This document shows, piece by piece, positions 1-21,613 of a stretch of DNA of 64,000 bases. A model generated the notes under the pieces. The model saw nothing but the letters and a program-made list of their open reading frames with translations. It searched no databases and was not told the origin of the DNA. Made by a program: the position numbers and the translations under genes. How positions within the stretch are numbered: position 1 is the first letter of the stretch; every line of letters begins with the position of its first letter. The DNA is taken from contig NC_079412.1 of assembly GCF_026213295.1 (NCBI RefSeq), positions 14,125,792 through 14,189,791 on the forward strand, read 5' to 3'. Origin of the DNA: Gadus chalcogrammus (Eukaryota > Chordata > Actinopteri > Gadiformes > Gadidae).

Positions 1-178
1 TTAAGGGAAAAAAATAATCATCAAGTGTCTGCAGACGACCAAATTAGAAATTCTTGGGATACAAAAATGGTTGTTTTACTGATCATATTTTAAACACTCT
101 TTTGTACAAAAGCACATTTTCAGCCATGCAGAGACCGAGTTAAATTCCGCCCGGCATGGAGGGGAGCCCATGGGGTAC

Positions 179-1246
179 CTTGTCTCCCAGTTTGTATGCT
201 GGGGGTTTGGGCAGGCGGATGGGAGAGAGGTCCGCCACCGCCGTGTCCTCCTTGGGCAGCTCGACGACCATCTTCTTGTTGGGCACCTGGATCTGGTTCT
301 GCAGCTCCTTCAGGAGCTCGTCCACACGGTCCTTGGGGATGGGTTTCCCGTGCCAGTTCTCCAAGTCCTCGATGTCTGCACCCAGGGAAAGAGGAACGCG
401 TGAGCCGGATTTTGCATACGAAGATAAGGAGGACATGCTTTAGGTGCCGCTAGAGCACGGTCCACTCCCTGTTCGTCCGGCCTACTTTTGAGTCCTTTGC
501 CCTTGAAGGTCTTTGCCACGATGCAGGTGGGCTTGTCCTTGACCTGCTTGGCCTGCCAGAAAGCCTTGCACAGCTCCTCCACGTCATGGCCGTCCACAAC
601 GTACGTGTTCCACCTACACCGAGAGACATCACCATGGTTACTCATGTTACACCCAACAATAGTGGTTAATTCAGAACAATGTGACCAATTTTAGTTTGAC
701 TATATTTTTAATAAAACAGGTTGCCCTTAGCAAGATTTACAAGTTATAATTTCAGTGTCATTTGTTAGAAATGCCATAGCCATCCGTCTGAGAATTCTGT
801 TTTGTTTATTGAAAAATAATAATCAAGCCATTTTTCAAGCATCAACACAGAAGGTAAAATAATGACGAGAAATTCATAAGGAAGTTAAAGGAGGAAGAGG
901 AGATGGCGCCACTGCGTCAACCTGTTGAAACTCACCCAAAGGCTTCACAGCGCTTGCGGTAGACCTCCATGTCGTGCTGAAGGGGTGCAGGCTCACTCTG
1001 GCCCAGACGGTTAACGTCCAGCACAGCCACCAGGTTGTCCAGCTTGTAGATAGAGGCGAAGGACATGGCCTCCCACACAGAGCCCTCGGAGCACTCCCCG
1101 TCACCCATCATGCAGTACACACGGTAGCTACAGGGGAAAAACAACATTAGGAACCAAATTATACCTTTTTCTTTTAATAGTAAAGAAATTCGCACCACAA
1201 CCCAAAGTCCTACCCATTGATCTTAGCGGTTCGGATTCACATGTAG

Positions 1247-1283
<37 letters not shown>

Positions 1284-3637
1284 ATTTAATTTAGAGGCGC
1301 CTTTCAAGACACCCAAGGTCACCTTACAGAGCACATATTCATCATTCAAAACTATGTAAAACAGACTAGGAATATAGGAATAAAAGAAAAACAGATTAAA
1401 CATGAAGAATAATAATAATTAATAACACTCAAAGACGCCTACAGTGAAGGGGGGACCTCACTAACCACCACCAATGAGTAGCACCCACTTGGGTGATGCA
1501 CGTGGGTGCTGGTTAGGTGGATAAATACTTCAGCAAGATTCAGCACCATAAGAAATGTCCAGCTCTGAATAAAACCTCACCTAGACTTGTCAAAGTATTT
1601 CCCAGTGTAGGCCATCCCGCAGGCCGCCCCCAGGCCCTGGCCCAGGGAGCCAGTGGCCACGTCAACAAAGGCCAGTTTCTGGTGGGAAAAGGAGCAGCAG
1701 TTCATAAAAATAATACAAATATATTGAAATCATGGAAACGGGGACATGACATGGTTGAATCTCTCACGGGTGTAGGGTGCCCCTCCAGGTCACTGTCTAT
1801 CTTGCGCAGGTTCAGCAGGTCTGCTTCCTTCACATAGTTGGCCTCTACCCAGGCGGCATACAGGATTGGTGCAGCGTGGCCCTAGGAATAGATTTCATTT
1901 GTTTAGAAAAAGCACATGATTGCCATCCACCAAATAGTGATTGTGGACTTCATGTGAACGTGCCAACCTTTGACATGACAAAACGGTCGTTGCACTGGTT
2001 GCGGGGGTCAGCGGCTTTGTATCGCATGGAGTGAAAGAACATCACCGACATGAGCTCGGCTGCGCTGCAGCATGAGGTCGGATGGCTGGACAAAAAGGGG
2101 CAAAACACAAGTTAGCAGTTTACTCTCCCAAGAAGAGCTGCATTGTTAAAACACACCAACCCATGCTTTACTGGGAAAAAAAAATCCAGCTAATATTCCT
2201 TCATTGGCAACTAGTCTAGCAGGTACTGGCCAATAACAATTAGATTAAATAGGTGAATCCAGGTCGGTGAAGACCAGTTTAACCAAATTTTGTTAAATTG
2301 TAAAATTATTAAATTGTCTTGCGCAACCCTTAACTGAACCATTATGCATAAAAATGTCAAGAACATGCTGTGGGACTGTGGCTATTCAATATTGAAATCA
2401 GACAGGTTTAGAAACATGCCTTGGTCCATAACAGGTTAACTTCCCTATGTGTGTTAATCTGAAAGGGGTCAATATTTCACACACTGTGGGGACACACGAG
2501 GTTATCTTATTCAAACATTGAGACATCGAGTGTCAAATTACATTCCAAAAACCATTCCACAATACTAGCAAGCGAGTGATATTTTACCCCACGTCCTTCC
2601 TGGGAAGACAACATCCTGCTGACGAACAACATTACGTCAATCTTAATGTTTAGGATGTATTAACATGATATTGGAACTACACTATTGGACGATGTGCAAC
2701 GCAGTCTACGCTGAAATAGTGCATCACACGTGTGTGAATGATCAAAGCAATGACAGAAATCAGTTCCTCAGACTTGAAACACCTTTAGGAAAGACAAGAG
2801 CAGACAGCACATTTCCTGGTGAGCCGGTATCAACTATAGGTTTGAACAGTCCATTTCCTTGTCCTTTGTGATGACTAAGGAAGTACAATAAAAAAAACTG
2901 GTTTTCCAGGTGGAGTTGTACAGTTTCATTTTGAGCATCATCCATGGTTTATCTTTACCACTAACATTGTTTAGGGTTAAAAATCCCCTGCCGCTATAAC
3001 TTTAAATATCAACGTCAAGTGTACCGCATGACCCTCTCGTGAGCATGTGACTCGAGTTAGGAAGAAGAACATTAGTGAAATACGACCATTTTATATCACG
3101 TTCCCTTTTAGTTTGCCACGTTTTAAAAATAATGACTACGTTCAAGTGTTTTTCATTACACCCAAAGTACAACCGCCATACTGAACACACCCACACAACG
3201 ATAGGCGAGAGAAGCCTCAGCTCAATGACACCAGTTGATGATTTTTGATTTTTTGAATGCTCCGAAAAGTTACAAAGTAAGACGATGAAGATGAGGACCC
3301 ATGTTCTGTTACTTTTATCAACCATTCATTGGATAGAGCCCGTGCATATGTTTATGAGCCGCACGTGCCTTTAATGGCCCACGCGAGTACAGCGAGCTCT
3401 GCCCCAGCGTGCTCGCCGACCGACCCCAAAGGCTACAGCACGTATAATGCAACACACTGTTCTGGTCTCTGCCTTCTAGTATCTGCTAATGAACGTCCCT
3501 CATCATTGAGCCTAGTATGGAAGGACTTACCCGGAGTTTGAAGCGCATGTCGCATTAATGGAGTGGATCCTCAGCTTGTTGGCGACGTCTTTCAGTCCCT
3601 GCAGAGTTTTCTCATCGGGTTTGTGGTAGCTAGCCAT
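179..3637 (-). CDS. tkt: Transketolase, 5' half (gene runs off the left edge)
   Basis: Transketolase moves two-carbon units between sugar phosphates in the non-oxidative pentose phosphate pathway, in the cytosol, using thiamine diphosphate (ThDP). Seven coding exons are visible: 3531-3637, 1968-2085, 1768-1881, 1581-1678, 936-1127, 486-613 and 179-375. Together they give 318 codons in continuous phase. The start is the ATG at 3637, opening [20 protein letters not shown]. The ThDP domain is clear: [10 protein letters not shown], then [30 protein letters not shown] and the ThDP/magnesium motif GDGECSEG followed by NRLG, then WHGKPIPKD. The last visible exon ends at PAYKLGDK before a GTACC donor, so the pyrimidine-binding and C-terminal domains lie left of base 1. 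Vertebrate proteins have about 620 residues, so half is here. Teleosts carry more than one tkt copy, and I cannot tell which this is. Confidence 0.93.
1246..1420. repeat. ATA-rich microsatellite with an interspersed-repeat remnant
   Basis: A run of about eleven ATA/AAT units (1250-1281) is followed by a stretch mentioning GGCGCCTTTCAAGACACCC, which resembles the 3' part of common fish retroposons, and by further AATAAT units near 1409-1420. It lies in a transketolase intron. Family assignment is from memory of fish repeats and is weak. Confidence 0.4.
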
Positions 3638-4368
3638 GGCTTTGCAATAGTCGATGATGATTATCAATTTATTTAATCGATTTATTGTAACAACCGTGTT
3701 CCTGCACCACGCCGTAGACTAGACAGCCGCTGGTAGAGGTAGCGATGAGGAGGAGGACTTTTATGTCTTCCTCGGGAACCACTCCCACCTCGGTCAGTCA
3801 TTGGTGGGATCGAAGCGTACCTCACGCGATCTTATGTGGCACAAGAAAGTACAAAATGTGAACCTTTTTGGATTACTTAACTTTATATACGATGTGCTCC
3901 CTAGAGATGATTGCACATGATCATCTATGATATATATCGTTTAAAACATCAAAATTATGCATCTAGATAACCCCATAAATGTGACTGTACCTACAGCTTT
4001 ACTGTAGATGTATAAGTATACAGTAATTCATTCAAAGAATGGTTGTATTCATTGAGAAAAGTAGGGGCTGCAAAATACTCAAGTAAATACGATGCATTAA
4101 CTCTTTGCGAGACAATTTGTAGCTAGAAAATCGACCTAGATTAAAAATTAACAGCGAAATAGCTGCCAGACTGGTCACTGTCCCTTTAAAGCGGTTGAGT
4201 TAATGGCTGGAAGGCAGCCAACAGGGAAATGCTGGTTGATTTTCGCCTTCTCATTCTTACTAAGGGATAATGGTAATACTCACTAGTACCTAAAGATTAA
4301 ATATCAATTTTAAACACTTAGTCAGTGAAATATTCTTGAATGTTTTTGTAGCAACATGAAATGTATAT

Positions 4369-4374
4369 TTTATT
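4369..4374 (-). promoter_or_regulatory. Polyadenylation signal AATAAA for lrrc23
   Basis: The minus strand reads AATAAA 290 bases downstream of the lrrc23 stop codon. The long dinucleotide tract would then lie inside the 3'UTR. Confidence 0.45.
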
Positions 4375-4433
4375 AAACATACCAAAAAATGCATAATCGC
4401 AATTAATTTGGGACACCCTTTTTGCTGTATAAA

Positions 4434-4563
<130 letters not shown>

Positions 4564-4663
4564 TATGCACTTGGGTCTTCTTTCTTCTTTTCACATTTAC
4601 CAACATATCCACAAACCGGTTCCATCATGGGAAGTTGACTAACACTTCCCCTTAATGTAGCCA

Positions 4664-6862
4664 TCACGAAGTGTCCTCCGTCTCAGGTATTTCTTCTTCC
4701 ACCGCAAGTTCCTAATGTGTTGAAAACAGAAGAGTCAAACAAACGCCACCAGTGGCCATTTCAGTAAAATCCACGAGGAATCGCTGGGTTACTTTGAGTC
4801 TCTCCTGTGCTTCCGCCCTCTCCTCTGATGAGACGAGCTCCTTGTCCAGCCGCTCCAGGTGCATCAGACAGGTCAGCACCGCAATGCGGTAGTCCCCGGA
4901 CTCAGCCAGTGGATTATCCAAGATAACCACAGCTTGTAGTGTGCCAAGCAGAGGAACAAGACTCTGCAGGGCCTTCTGATTGGATATCAGATTACCCCTG
5001 GGAGAGACGTAGAGATATGGTCAATCATAATGTATGCGAAAAAAATGTGGATTGGAGAGATAAGGGAGAACTTTAAAACAATAGAAGATTTGGTGACATT
5101 GTGATTTGATACAGGGGGCCCGATAGTATAACAGTAAGGGGGTTAGATTCCCAGCCCAAAGGTACTTAACCCCCCACGTCTGCAGACTACCAATCTGCTG
5201 TTGATTACGTGTAGGCCGATCCAAATTCCCTGGAACTCACTTCGGATCATTTAAGCTACTGTAAGAGCATAATTTCATTGTAAGTTGTTCGAAATGCCAT
5301 AGCCATCCGTCAGCTATTAGTGGTTAAAATGCTTTGTGAGAATATCTGTTCTGGTTGACAGTCTGCCTGCCTCTGTATGAGGCATTTTAGATTTTACACT
5401 CCTCTGGCTCATTTCTGGCCAATCTGAGAATTGTATCTATTATCTGGTTGGTTCAGTGAATCTATCTTGCTTGTCATTCACAGGTGCCTGAACACTTCTG
5501 ATTGACTGATAAATTAAGCGAGAGAAGGAGGGGGCCTTATTGGGGTATTTTTCCCTCTCTCTCAACACCAATCTTGCAGTGATAAGATCGCTATTTCAAA
5601 GTGTTTTGATGAATTGGGTTAGTTTGCTGTAAAGTCCGTCCTTTTGGGACACCCTCCTACCTGACATTGAGGTACTTCAGAGATGTCATCCTGGGGCTAA
5701 TGCCTTCCAGGGTCTCCAGCTGGTTGTCTCGGAGGTGTAACGTGGTGAGAAGCTCCAGTCTCTCCAGACCCTCCAGGCGCTTTATGACGTTCTGGGCCTG
5801 AAGAAGAACACGAGAAAGACAGAGATCAGGTCTTAACAACTTCCTAACTTTGCACAGACATGTAAGAATTAAGTAAGCCACTTCTGAATGGTTCATATTA
5901 CCAGATAAAGTTTCCGAAGTTTTGGAAGATAGATGCCATCGGTCGTGTCCAAGCAGTTGCCCCTCAGCTCTAGGATCCCCAGGTTGGTCAGTTGACCATA
6001 CTGTAGGCCGTGCACTCTCTGGATTTTGTTACCTAACACACATAATAAGGACATCGTATTGTCATATTTGATTTACCTGAAGGCATGGGAATGATGATTG
6101 ATTGATAGACCAACCACTAAGATTGAGGTTCTCGAGGGCAGTTCCACCCAGGCCCGCCATATCCTCCAACTGGTTCCTAGCCAAGCTCAGCCATTGCAGG
6201 TAGGGAAACTGATCTAGAGGTAGCTTTTTTAAACTTGACACTGCATTATTATCAATCTAAAGAGATAGAGAAAAAAGTCGAATTTAATTACTCTTTTCAG
6301 AGCTTTTTTTTTGTAATGAGGGTTGACTGAATCATACAAATTGGACGCATCCCAGACAATACTTGCCTTCAACCAAAGCAGCTGGTTCAATGAAGTCAGG
6401 CAAGAAAGGTCAGTGAGGTGATTGTTGGACACATCCAGGAAACGCAGGTGTACATATTTGCGTAGGGCCTCTAGGTCTGATAGTTTCCTGTAGGACAGAG
6501 ACCGACAGTGTGTATATATAGCGGGACTGCCTGGCTACAAAGAAACCCCATGCTCTGTGCTGAAGAGTCAGCATTTTATTAGTCCATTATCTTACTTGTC
6601 ATTCAGGTCCAGTTTGACAAAAGCATGAGCTAGTCCGTTTCCTGTTCGGCACAGCAGTGAGAGGTAAGGCACAATGGTGTTGCGGGTCAAAGGGCCGACC
6701 TGACGATCAGACAAGGAGAACTTCGTCTGCTGAGATTACACGGCACTCCTTCACTCCCTTGATGACAATAGAGATACATAATAATGACTGCACCTTGACC
6801 TCAGGTTGCTCTGCCACTTCCTTTAGCTCTCCTTCGCCTTCAGACAGAGAATCGTCGTCCAT
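4664..6862 (-). CDS. lrrc23: Leucine-rich repeat-containing protein 23 (radial spoke component)
   Basis: LRRC23 is a radial-spoke protein of motile cilia and sperm flagella. Eight coding exons join in phase: 6794-6862, 6596-6726, 6367-6487, 6115-6256, 5902-6032, 5661-5797, 4745-4997 and 4664-4711. They give 343 residues, matching the human length as I remember it. The start MDDDSLSEGEGE is acidic, as in the family. Leucine-rich repeats run from about residue 70 to 290, for example LRFLDVSNNHLTDLSCL, NQLEDMAGL, LYLAQNVIKRLEGLERL and TTLHLRDNQLETLEGISP. They close with an LRR-cap-like segment, LERLDKELVSSEERAEA, and a short acidic tail, EEEIPETEDTS. Intron 3 has a GC donor (AAG|GCAAGT) instead of GT. 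A noncoding first exon probably ends at the AG|GTAAGT donor at 7048. There is no signal peptide or membrane segment. Confidence 0.93.
5100..5345. repeat. Possible tRNA-derived SINE remnant in an lrrc23 intron
   Basis: The stretch GGGTTAGATTCCCAGCCC resembles a tRNA B-box region. Further right, a 21-base segment at 5290-5310 recurs in a transketolase intron at 768-788. Two intronic copies of the same segment suggest a dispersed repeat, but the element is degraded and I cannot name its family. Confidence 0.35.
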
Positions 6863-7151
6863 CTCAGATGCTCTCCCTATTCTTAATAGGTTAGTTTTTT
6901 TATGATCTTATCTCGTTGTGGAAGAGTCCACACATTGACGATGACTTTCCTATTTGGTCCAAACATAAAGTCGTAGAATAGCAGATTCCGGTTAGACGAC
7001 AATATGTGCATACTCATGTCGTTATTATAAACCCATTCATAACTTACCTAAGTGCTGGTATTTGCAGTTAATGTAGAACACGTTAAAGGATGACTGAACT
7101 AGCGAGCACCGTTCAATTAGCGGCTCTGGCTTCTGGGCCGCGTTTGTTGTC

Positions 7152-7165
7152 GTAACCATAGAAAC
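7152..7165. promoter_or_regulatory. Candidate RFX X-box upstream of lrrc23
   Basis: The bases GTAACCATAGAAAC form an imperfect inverted repeat close to the X-box consensus GTNRCC-N0-3-RGYAAC, with one clear mismatch. It lies about 100 bases upstream of the probable noncoding first exon of lrrc23. RFX factors bind such sites in promoters of cilia genes, and lrrc23 is one. Confidence 0.5.
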
Positions 7166-7973
7166 GTTTAACGTTCATGTACACATAGGTGGACGAAAAG
7201 CTCGGAATCGGAGCCACTCATCAGCTACAATAAAGCAATTACCATTAACCTTATCGATTTAAATACAATTCAACAGAAAACAAATAACCGGAATTGGCTT
7301 CCGTGATTGTCAACCACTATAACATCAAATAAAAACAGACTTTAGAGGAATTCATATTTTTTTACTTTCCTCCTGCAATCAAGCTGTAAAGTGGAAAATG
7401 TTATTACTCTTCTTTACATAGGATCTTGACAACATTTGTGTCCACAAATCTCAAATAAAAAATATCTTATTTCAGAAAGAAATATACACTGTGCATTCAC
7501 AAATATTACAATATTATATTTACACGTCTCTAAATCCACACTATTGTGTGGTCATGTCCTATTCAAATGTGTCACGAGTGCTGGGGTGCAAAAGTGTTGA
7601 TTTCCCATTTGTCATGTCAATTAAAATGCATATAATTATCTACTTGGAACAAATCTATTGTGCATAGAAATAAGAAGTATGATATTTTACAGTAAGTATC
7701 TAAAGTTAATCCTATGAGAGATTAAAAGAGCATAATTTAAGAAGTAAAAAGGTGCATTCTGTGCCATTACTCCCGTCAGCCTAGATCAACTGATCATTTC
7801 ACAACAGTTTTAAGGCTGCTTCACACCAAAGCTCAAGGGCAGAGCGCAAGCTTTGAGGTGAGAACACCTGCTTTTAATCCACTCCCAAGTTAGCCAATGA
7901 TCCCTCCCTCACTGCAGGTGGTGCTGAAGAGTATTGCGGCTCACGCCTACGCTTGGCCTCCATTTTGACACGG

Positions 7974-7979
7974 TTTATT
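7974..7979 (-). promoter_or_regulatory. Polyadenylation signal AATAAA for rbm10
   Basis: The minus strand reads AATAAA about 290 bases after the proposed rbm10 stop codon at 8270-8272, which fits a short 3'UTR. Confidence 0.4.
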
Positions 7980-8269
7980 TTTTTTATAAACTGATCAATT
8001 TAAATGGCCTAGACGGCGAGTCTACGCGGAATTAAATAATCCTCCATTGTGGAGAAAAGGGCTCAAAAAAGTTCAGCCTCCTCTTAAGCTTTGGTGTGCC
8101 ACAGCCTTTGGAGTGGAAGAAACTCCCTACAAAACCCACAATTCATCTGGGATTCCATTTTCTTTTTGTGATCTCCTGGTGGTCCGTCTGTGATACAACG
8201 GGTCCACTCGGAGGGTTGTGCACAGGGCTTTGTCCCAGTTCCTGAGGTAGTGGCGTCGGAGGCGACGGC

Positions 8270-17932
<9,663 letters not shown>

Positions 17933-18640
17933 ACTTGGCCACTGAGTTTGTATGATTGTCCTCCTTCCCCTTTTGTGGCAGCTTTAAAACTAAGGAAATG
18001 CATTTTATTTATCTGAATACCAAGCCCCAGCTCGTATCTACTACACACTATAGAATGCACATTTTAAAAAGGGACGCGTAGGATGGGACATGGGAACAAA
18101 TTGTGAAAAGTCTCTAAAATGCATGCTTCAGACCCAAAAACAGAACAATTTAAATACCTGGTACCATAAATGTAATCGTGCATTGTCACGATGCATTTGG
18201 CTAATGCATAACGTGTTAGTAGTGCATAATGTAAGATCAGCTGTATCCAACTTGCGCACACATTTCACCTGCAACTCTGCAGCATCAGCCCTGACACCTC
18301 AACAGTACACTAGTATTGTTCACTAGGCTATATGGCAATGACACGTATATACGGTAGTTGATGTCAATGTGAGCTCTTTAATTAAACCGTTATAACTCAA
18401 AATCCACAAAACCATATCAGAGAAGTATTCAAGCAATGACGTCTGGCGGTCATCACTTCTGGATGGCGAGCTGCTGTTAGAACGCTAACTAGTTAGCAAT
18501 AGCTTCTGCCTTGTCAAGTTGTGAAGATATCAACTGTTTACGTCATGATAAAAAGGTAATAAGGACAAATCCTTACCAGTGCCACTCGATCTGCACTATA
18601 TCCTAGACTGTCATGTAGGTCAACCTCGAACAGAACTTAT
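17933..18640 (-). other. rbm10 5' leader: probable noncoding first exon and intron
   Basis: An acceptor-like CTTAG near 17992 precedes the rbm10 start codon, and an ACTG|GTAAGG donor ends at 18577. This suggests a noncoding first exon beginning somewhere between 18600 and 18700. The intron between them shows no coding potential. Confidence 0.45.
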
Positions 18641-18744
18641 TTTCCACAGAATCCAACAGAATAAAATGGCTACAGAAAGTCTGGCTTGTAGCCGGGGGGC
18701 AGAGGCGGGACCGACTGGGAAGGCTGCCTTTCCCCGCTTACCTG

Positions 18745-18789
18745 ATTGGCGCTGTAAACGCCAGTGCACTTTCACACCGTCCTGATTGG
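18745..18789 (-). promoter_or_regulatory. Two CCAAT boxes upstream of rbm10
   Basis: On the minus strand two CCAATCAG sites (ATTGG on plus at 18745-18749 and 18785-18789) lie exactly 40 bases apart. They sit about 100-200 bases upstream of the probable rbm10 first exon. This is a typical arrangement for NF-Y binding at housekeeping promoters. Confidence 0.5.
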
Positions 18790-19028
18790 ACAGCTACGAA
18801 GGTGTTTACAATGTGCATTACATTTTGCTCGATAAAAACTGGCATGCACAATTTTATAACATAAAAAACAAATTTTATAACATTTATAACATAATCCTCC
18901 ACAATTAGGTGTAAACTTTAAAGAAACAGATGCAAAACAGTAAACCCTATTCCCAGCTTTTATTTGGAAAAAAAACCTCCATATATTTGACGATATCACA
19001 GTACAAAAAAAACCAGAAGATTTCTCTC

Positions 19029-19061
<33 letters not shown>

Positions 19062-20340
19062 TCCTTTCACCTCAAGCTTGACCTTCAATTTTGAATTAAT
19101 AATGCTCTGGTTACAATTTTCATTCAACTGGCATAAGATGATCATAACAGCAGGATTAAAGAAAACTATTAAAATATACTAGGCAAAGAACAACCATGAA
19201 ATGGATTACAATAAGATACAAATTAATAAAAGGGGAGTCAAGTGAAAGGCAATCTGGAAATACATGTCAGACGCATGTCAGAACAAGGCCTTATACAACA
19301 TACAGTACATTAAGGACACTGTAATATGTTAACTTCAGGTATCTGAAAGCAAATCCTTCTCATCAACTACACCACTCATGACTAAACCCACAGATTATTA
19401 ACAATGACATGCATCTGTTGCATACATAAAAAAAGGTCCTATAAACTGAACAAATGATTAACTGTCAAATGATTGTGCCTCAAGTGATGATACAATGTCT
19501 TCCAGTAAGCATGTGAAAGCTTCCATGTCACTGAGGAGCTGTTTTGATTGGATTACCCGTTTGAACCATCAGACCTGGCCATTGGGGGTAACTTTGGCAT
19601 GGGGACAAGGGGTTGAATGATTTGAAAAAGGCCTTTACCTACAATACATAAACACAGAGAAAGTACAAATATTCACATATTCACTGCATGCAGACCTGTA
19701 ATGGAGTGCAAACGACGCACGGACACACAGACATACACACGCATACGGAAAAGGTCCATCACGATGAGCAATGTGACATGGTTTACATCTCATACAATCT
19801 GGTTTTCAGGCATACCCCTTGCAAAGCGCCTGAGTAAGAAGATGAGCCGGAAAGAGGACTAGCCAATGACAGGGGAGGAAGCTTTCACAAAAGGTGAAGC
19901 ATGGACAATAATGACTAAATCCCCAACAATAAGGGTTATCCCACTTTCACTAACCGCTGTTTTCAAGGCACTGCATGTAGGCGATAATGTAAGATCCACC
20001 TATATACACAGTTTACACACACATATATATTTATATTTAATATATATATATATACATATATATATATATTTTATATCTTTATATCTTTATTCTGAAGTAT
20101 CTGTTGTTACGTCCTGTACTGTTTTCCTCCTGTGTGTCCCCCTCTGTTAAGCCTGGCATGGAACTGCACTCTTGATTGTTTCCCATCGTCCCCCGCCACC
20201 TGCCCTACACAACACTCGATCCTTGGGGGTTTGTTAGGTGCAAGCGATATGGCACGTCATCAACATATAGAGTAATAGCTGGGCAGTAGATCCCCAATCA
20301 AAACAGACCTGTTCGAATGTGCCAAGAGTAAGAGTAACTG
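18790..20340. other. Intergenic, AT-rich, no gene seen
   Basis: The stretch holds a poly-C run at 19028-19056 and AT-rich short repeats around 20030-20090 (TATATA and ATATCTTT). I find no exon with splice signals or family similarity. Confidence 0.6.
19028..19056. repeat. Poly-C run (29 bases)
   Basis: An uninterrupted C run upstream of rbm10, a simple low-complexity tract. Confidence 0.9.
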
Positions 20341-20374
20341 GATATTGGTTGCCGCGGTATACGGTATTACCGGT

Positions 20375-21165
20375 GTTGAGGCCAACGTCGAGCTCTCCTG
20401 GAGCTCGACGAGAGGTGACCTCACCCCACTCCAGATAGACGGGGTCTGCGTGGAGAAGGTCCCCTCCTTCAAGTTTCTGGGGATGCAGGTCAGTAAGGAC
20501 CTAACCTGGCACACCAACACGGTTGCGGTGGTCGGAAAAGCTCAGCAGAGGCTATTTTTTCTAAGACTGCTGAGGAAATGCCAGGTGGGGACAAAGCTGC
20601 TGAAGACCTTTTACCACTCTGCTGTTGAAAGTGTACTGGTGTATGGCATTACGGTGTGGTACGCAAACTGCACAGCCAAAGACAGGAAAACTCTGCAGGG
20701 GGTTATTAAGACGGCAGGAAAAATCATCGGCTGCCCCCTGCCCTCCCTGTAGAACATTGCCACCTCCCGGGGGCTGAATAGGGCAAAAAGAATTATGAGT
20801 GACCCATCACACCACGGCCATGGCTTCTTCCAACTCCTCCCTTCGGGTAGGAGATACAGGTCCCTTGGGAGCCGGACAAACAGGCTGAGGAATACCTTCT
20901 ACCCCTGGGCAATTCGTCTACTTAACGCCTGACCCCCCCCCCCCCCCCCCAATGGACATGTGAAATCCTCTACCATATTTATTTATTAAAAAAAAAAGAC
21001 AATTATATGTTATGACTGCATATTTATATTTATTGTGCCTATTGCTGTTGTTTGTGTTTGTATTTTTGCACTGTTTTGCACTATGGGTAGTGAGCACCAC
21101 CCCCAATTTCATTGTACAAGTTTGCACAATGACAATAAAGTATGAATCTATGAATCTAACACTGT
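20375..21165 (+). mobile_element. LINE reverse-transcriptase 3' remnant (L2/Rex1-like)
   Basis: The plus strand encodes the C-terminal end of a non-LTR retrotransposon polyprotein. Segments include FKFLGMQVSKDLTW, KAQQRLFFLRLLRKCQ, VYGITVWYANCTAKDR and, after an in-frame TAG at 20750-20752, RTNRLRNTFYPWAIRLLN. The stop, the missing upstream domains and a poly-C run at 20934-20950 show it is dead. It ends with ATGAATCT units near 21143-21158, the short tandem 3' tail typical of L2/CR1-type elements. The exact clade is uncertain. Confidence 0.75.
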
Positions 21166-21167
21166 TT

Positions 21168-21200
21168 ACTCGGTGTTGCACACCGGCAACACCGAGTTAT
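21168..21200. repeat. Short hairpin at the end of the LINE remnant
   Basis: The arms ACTCGGTGTTGC and GCAACACCGAGT form a near-perfect 12-base inverted repeat around a six-base loop. It lies immediately right of the LINE tail. A related CGGTATTACCGG-type sequence occurs at about 20350-20375 and 23725-23760, so it may belong to an older element split by later insertions. Confidence 0.55.
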
Positions 21201-21446
21201 TATTTTTATTTATTTTTTGTAATTTTGTAATAAAAAACAAATTCAGTAAAAATGAATAATATAATTATAATTAAGAAAATTAAAATGTGTAGAATAGGCC
21301 ACAGTTCTGCTCTGTGCGGGAGAATTGTCTCGCCGAGAATTGACGTGCATCCTTACAAGACCGGTCCCCAATCCCTACGTGAGCTCCCCGCGCTACGGCC
21401 ATCCGGAGGCGCACAGAGCTTTTGGCCGTGATATTATGATATATAA

Positions 21447-21613
21447 AATTATATTTAAGCAATAGATCACGCCAGGCTGTGGTATGTGCTCATTATACCA
21501 CTGTTAAGGGGCGTTGTCCGGCCCCGACGCGCAGCGGAGGGCCGGCGACCCCCTTCACAGTGGTATAATGAGCACATGCCACTGACTGAAGTGATCTATT
21601 GCTTTTATACAAC
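21447..21613. repeat. Long GC-centred palindrome (foldback element)
   Basis: The left arm CAATAGATCAC...GTGCTCATTATACCACTGT...CCGGCCCC is matched in reverse complement by GGGCCGGC...ACAGTGGTATAATGAGCAC...GTGATCTATTG. Arms are about 65-75 bases with a few mismatches around a CGACGCGCAGCGG loop. Similar but not identical pieces (CGCTCATTATACAACAG) reappear at about 23546-23570. It looks like a foldback or MITE-type element. Confidence 0.7.

Larger units (their letters stand above)
6863..8269. other. Intergenic: lrrc23 promoter and rbm10 3'UTR
   Basis: Going from 6863 upward there is the lrrc23 5'UTR with a plausible splice acceptor near 6881, a noncoding exon donor at 7048, and an RFX-type X-box candidate at 7152-7165. 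From about 7970 to 8269 is the rbm10 3'UTR, with a polyadenylation hexamer at 7974-7979. The middle is AT-rich and I see no gene in it. Confidence 0.6.

Noticed and set aside
20345..20752. A host gene with a reverse-transcriptase-like protein
   Set aside because: It has an in-frame stop, a missing N-terminal part and a retroposon tail, so it is a dead LINE fragment.
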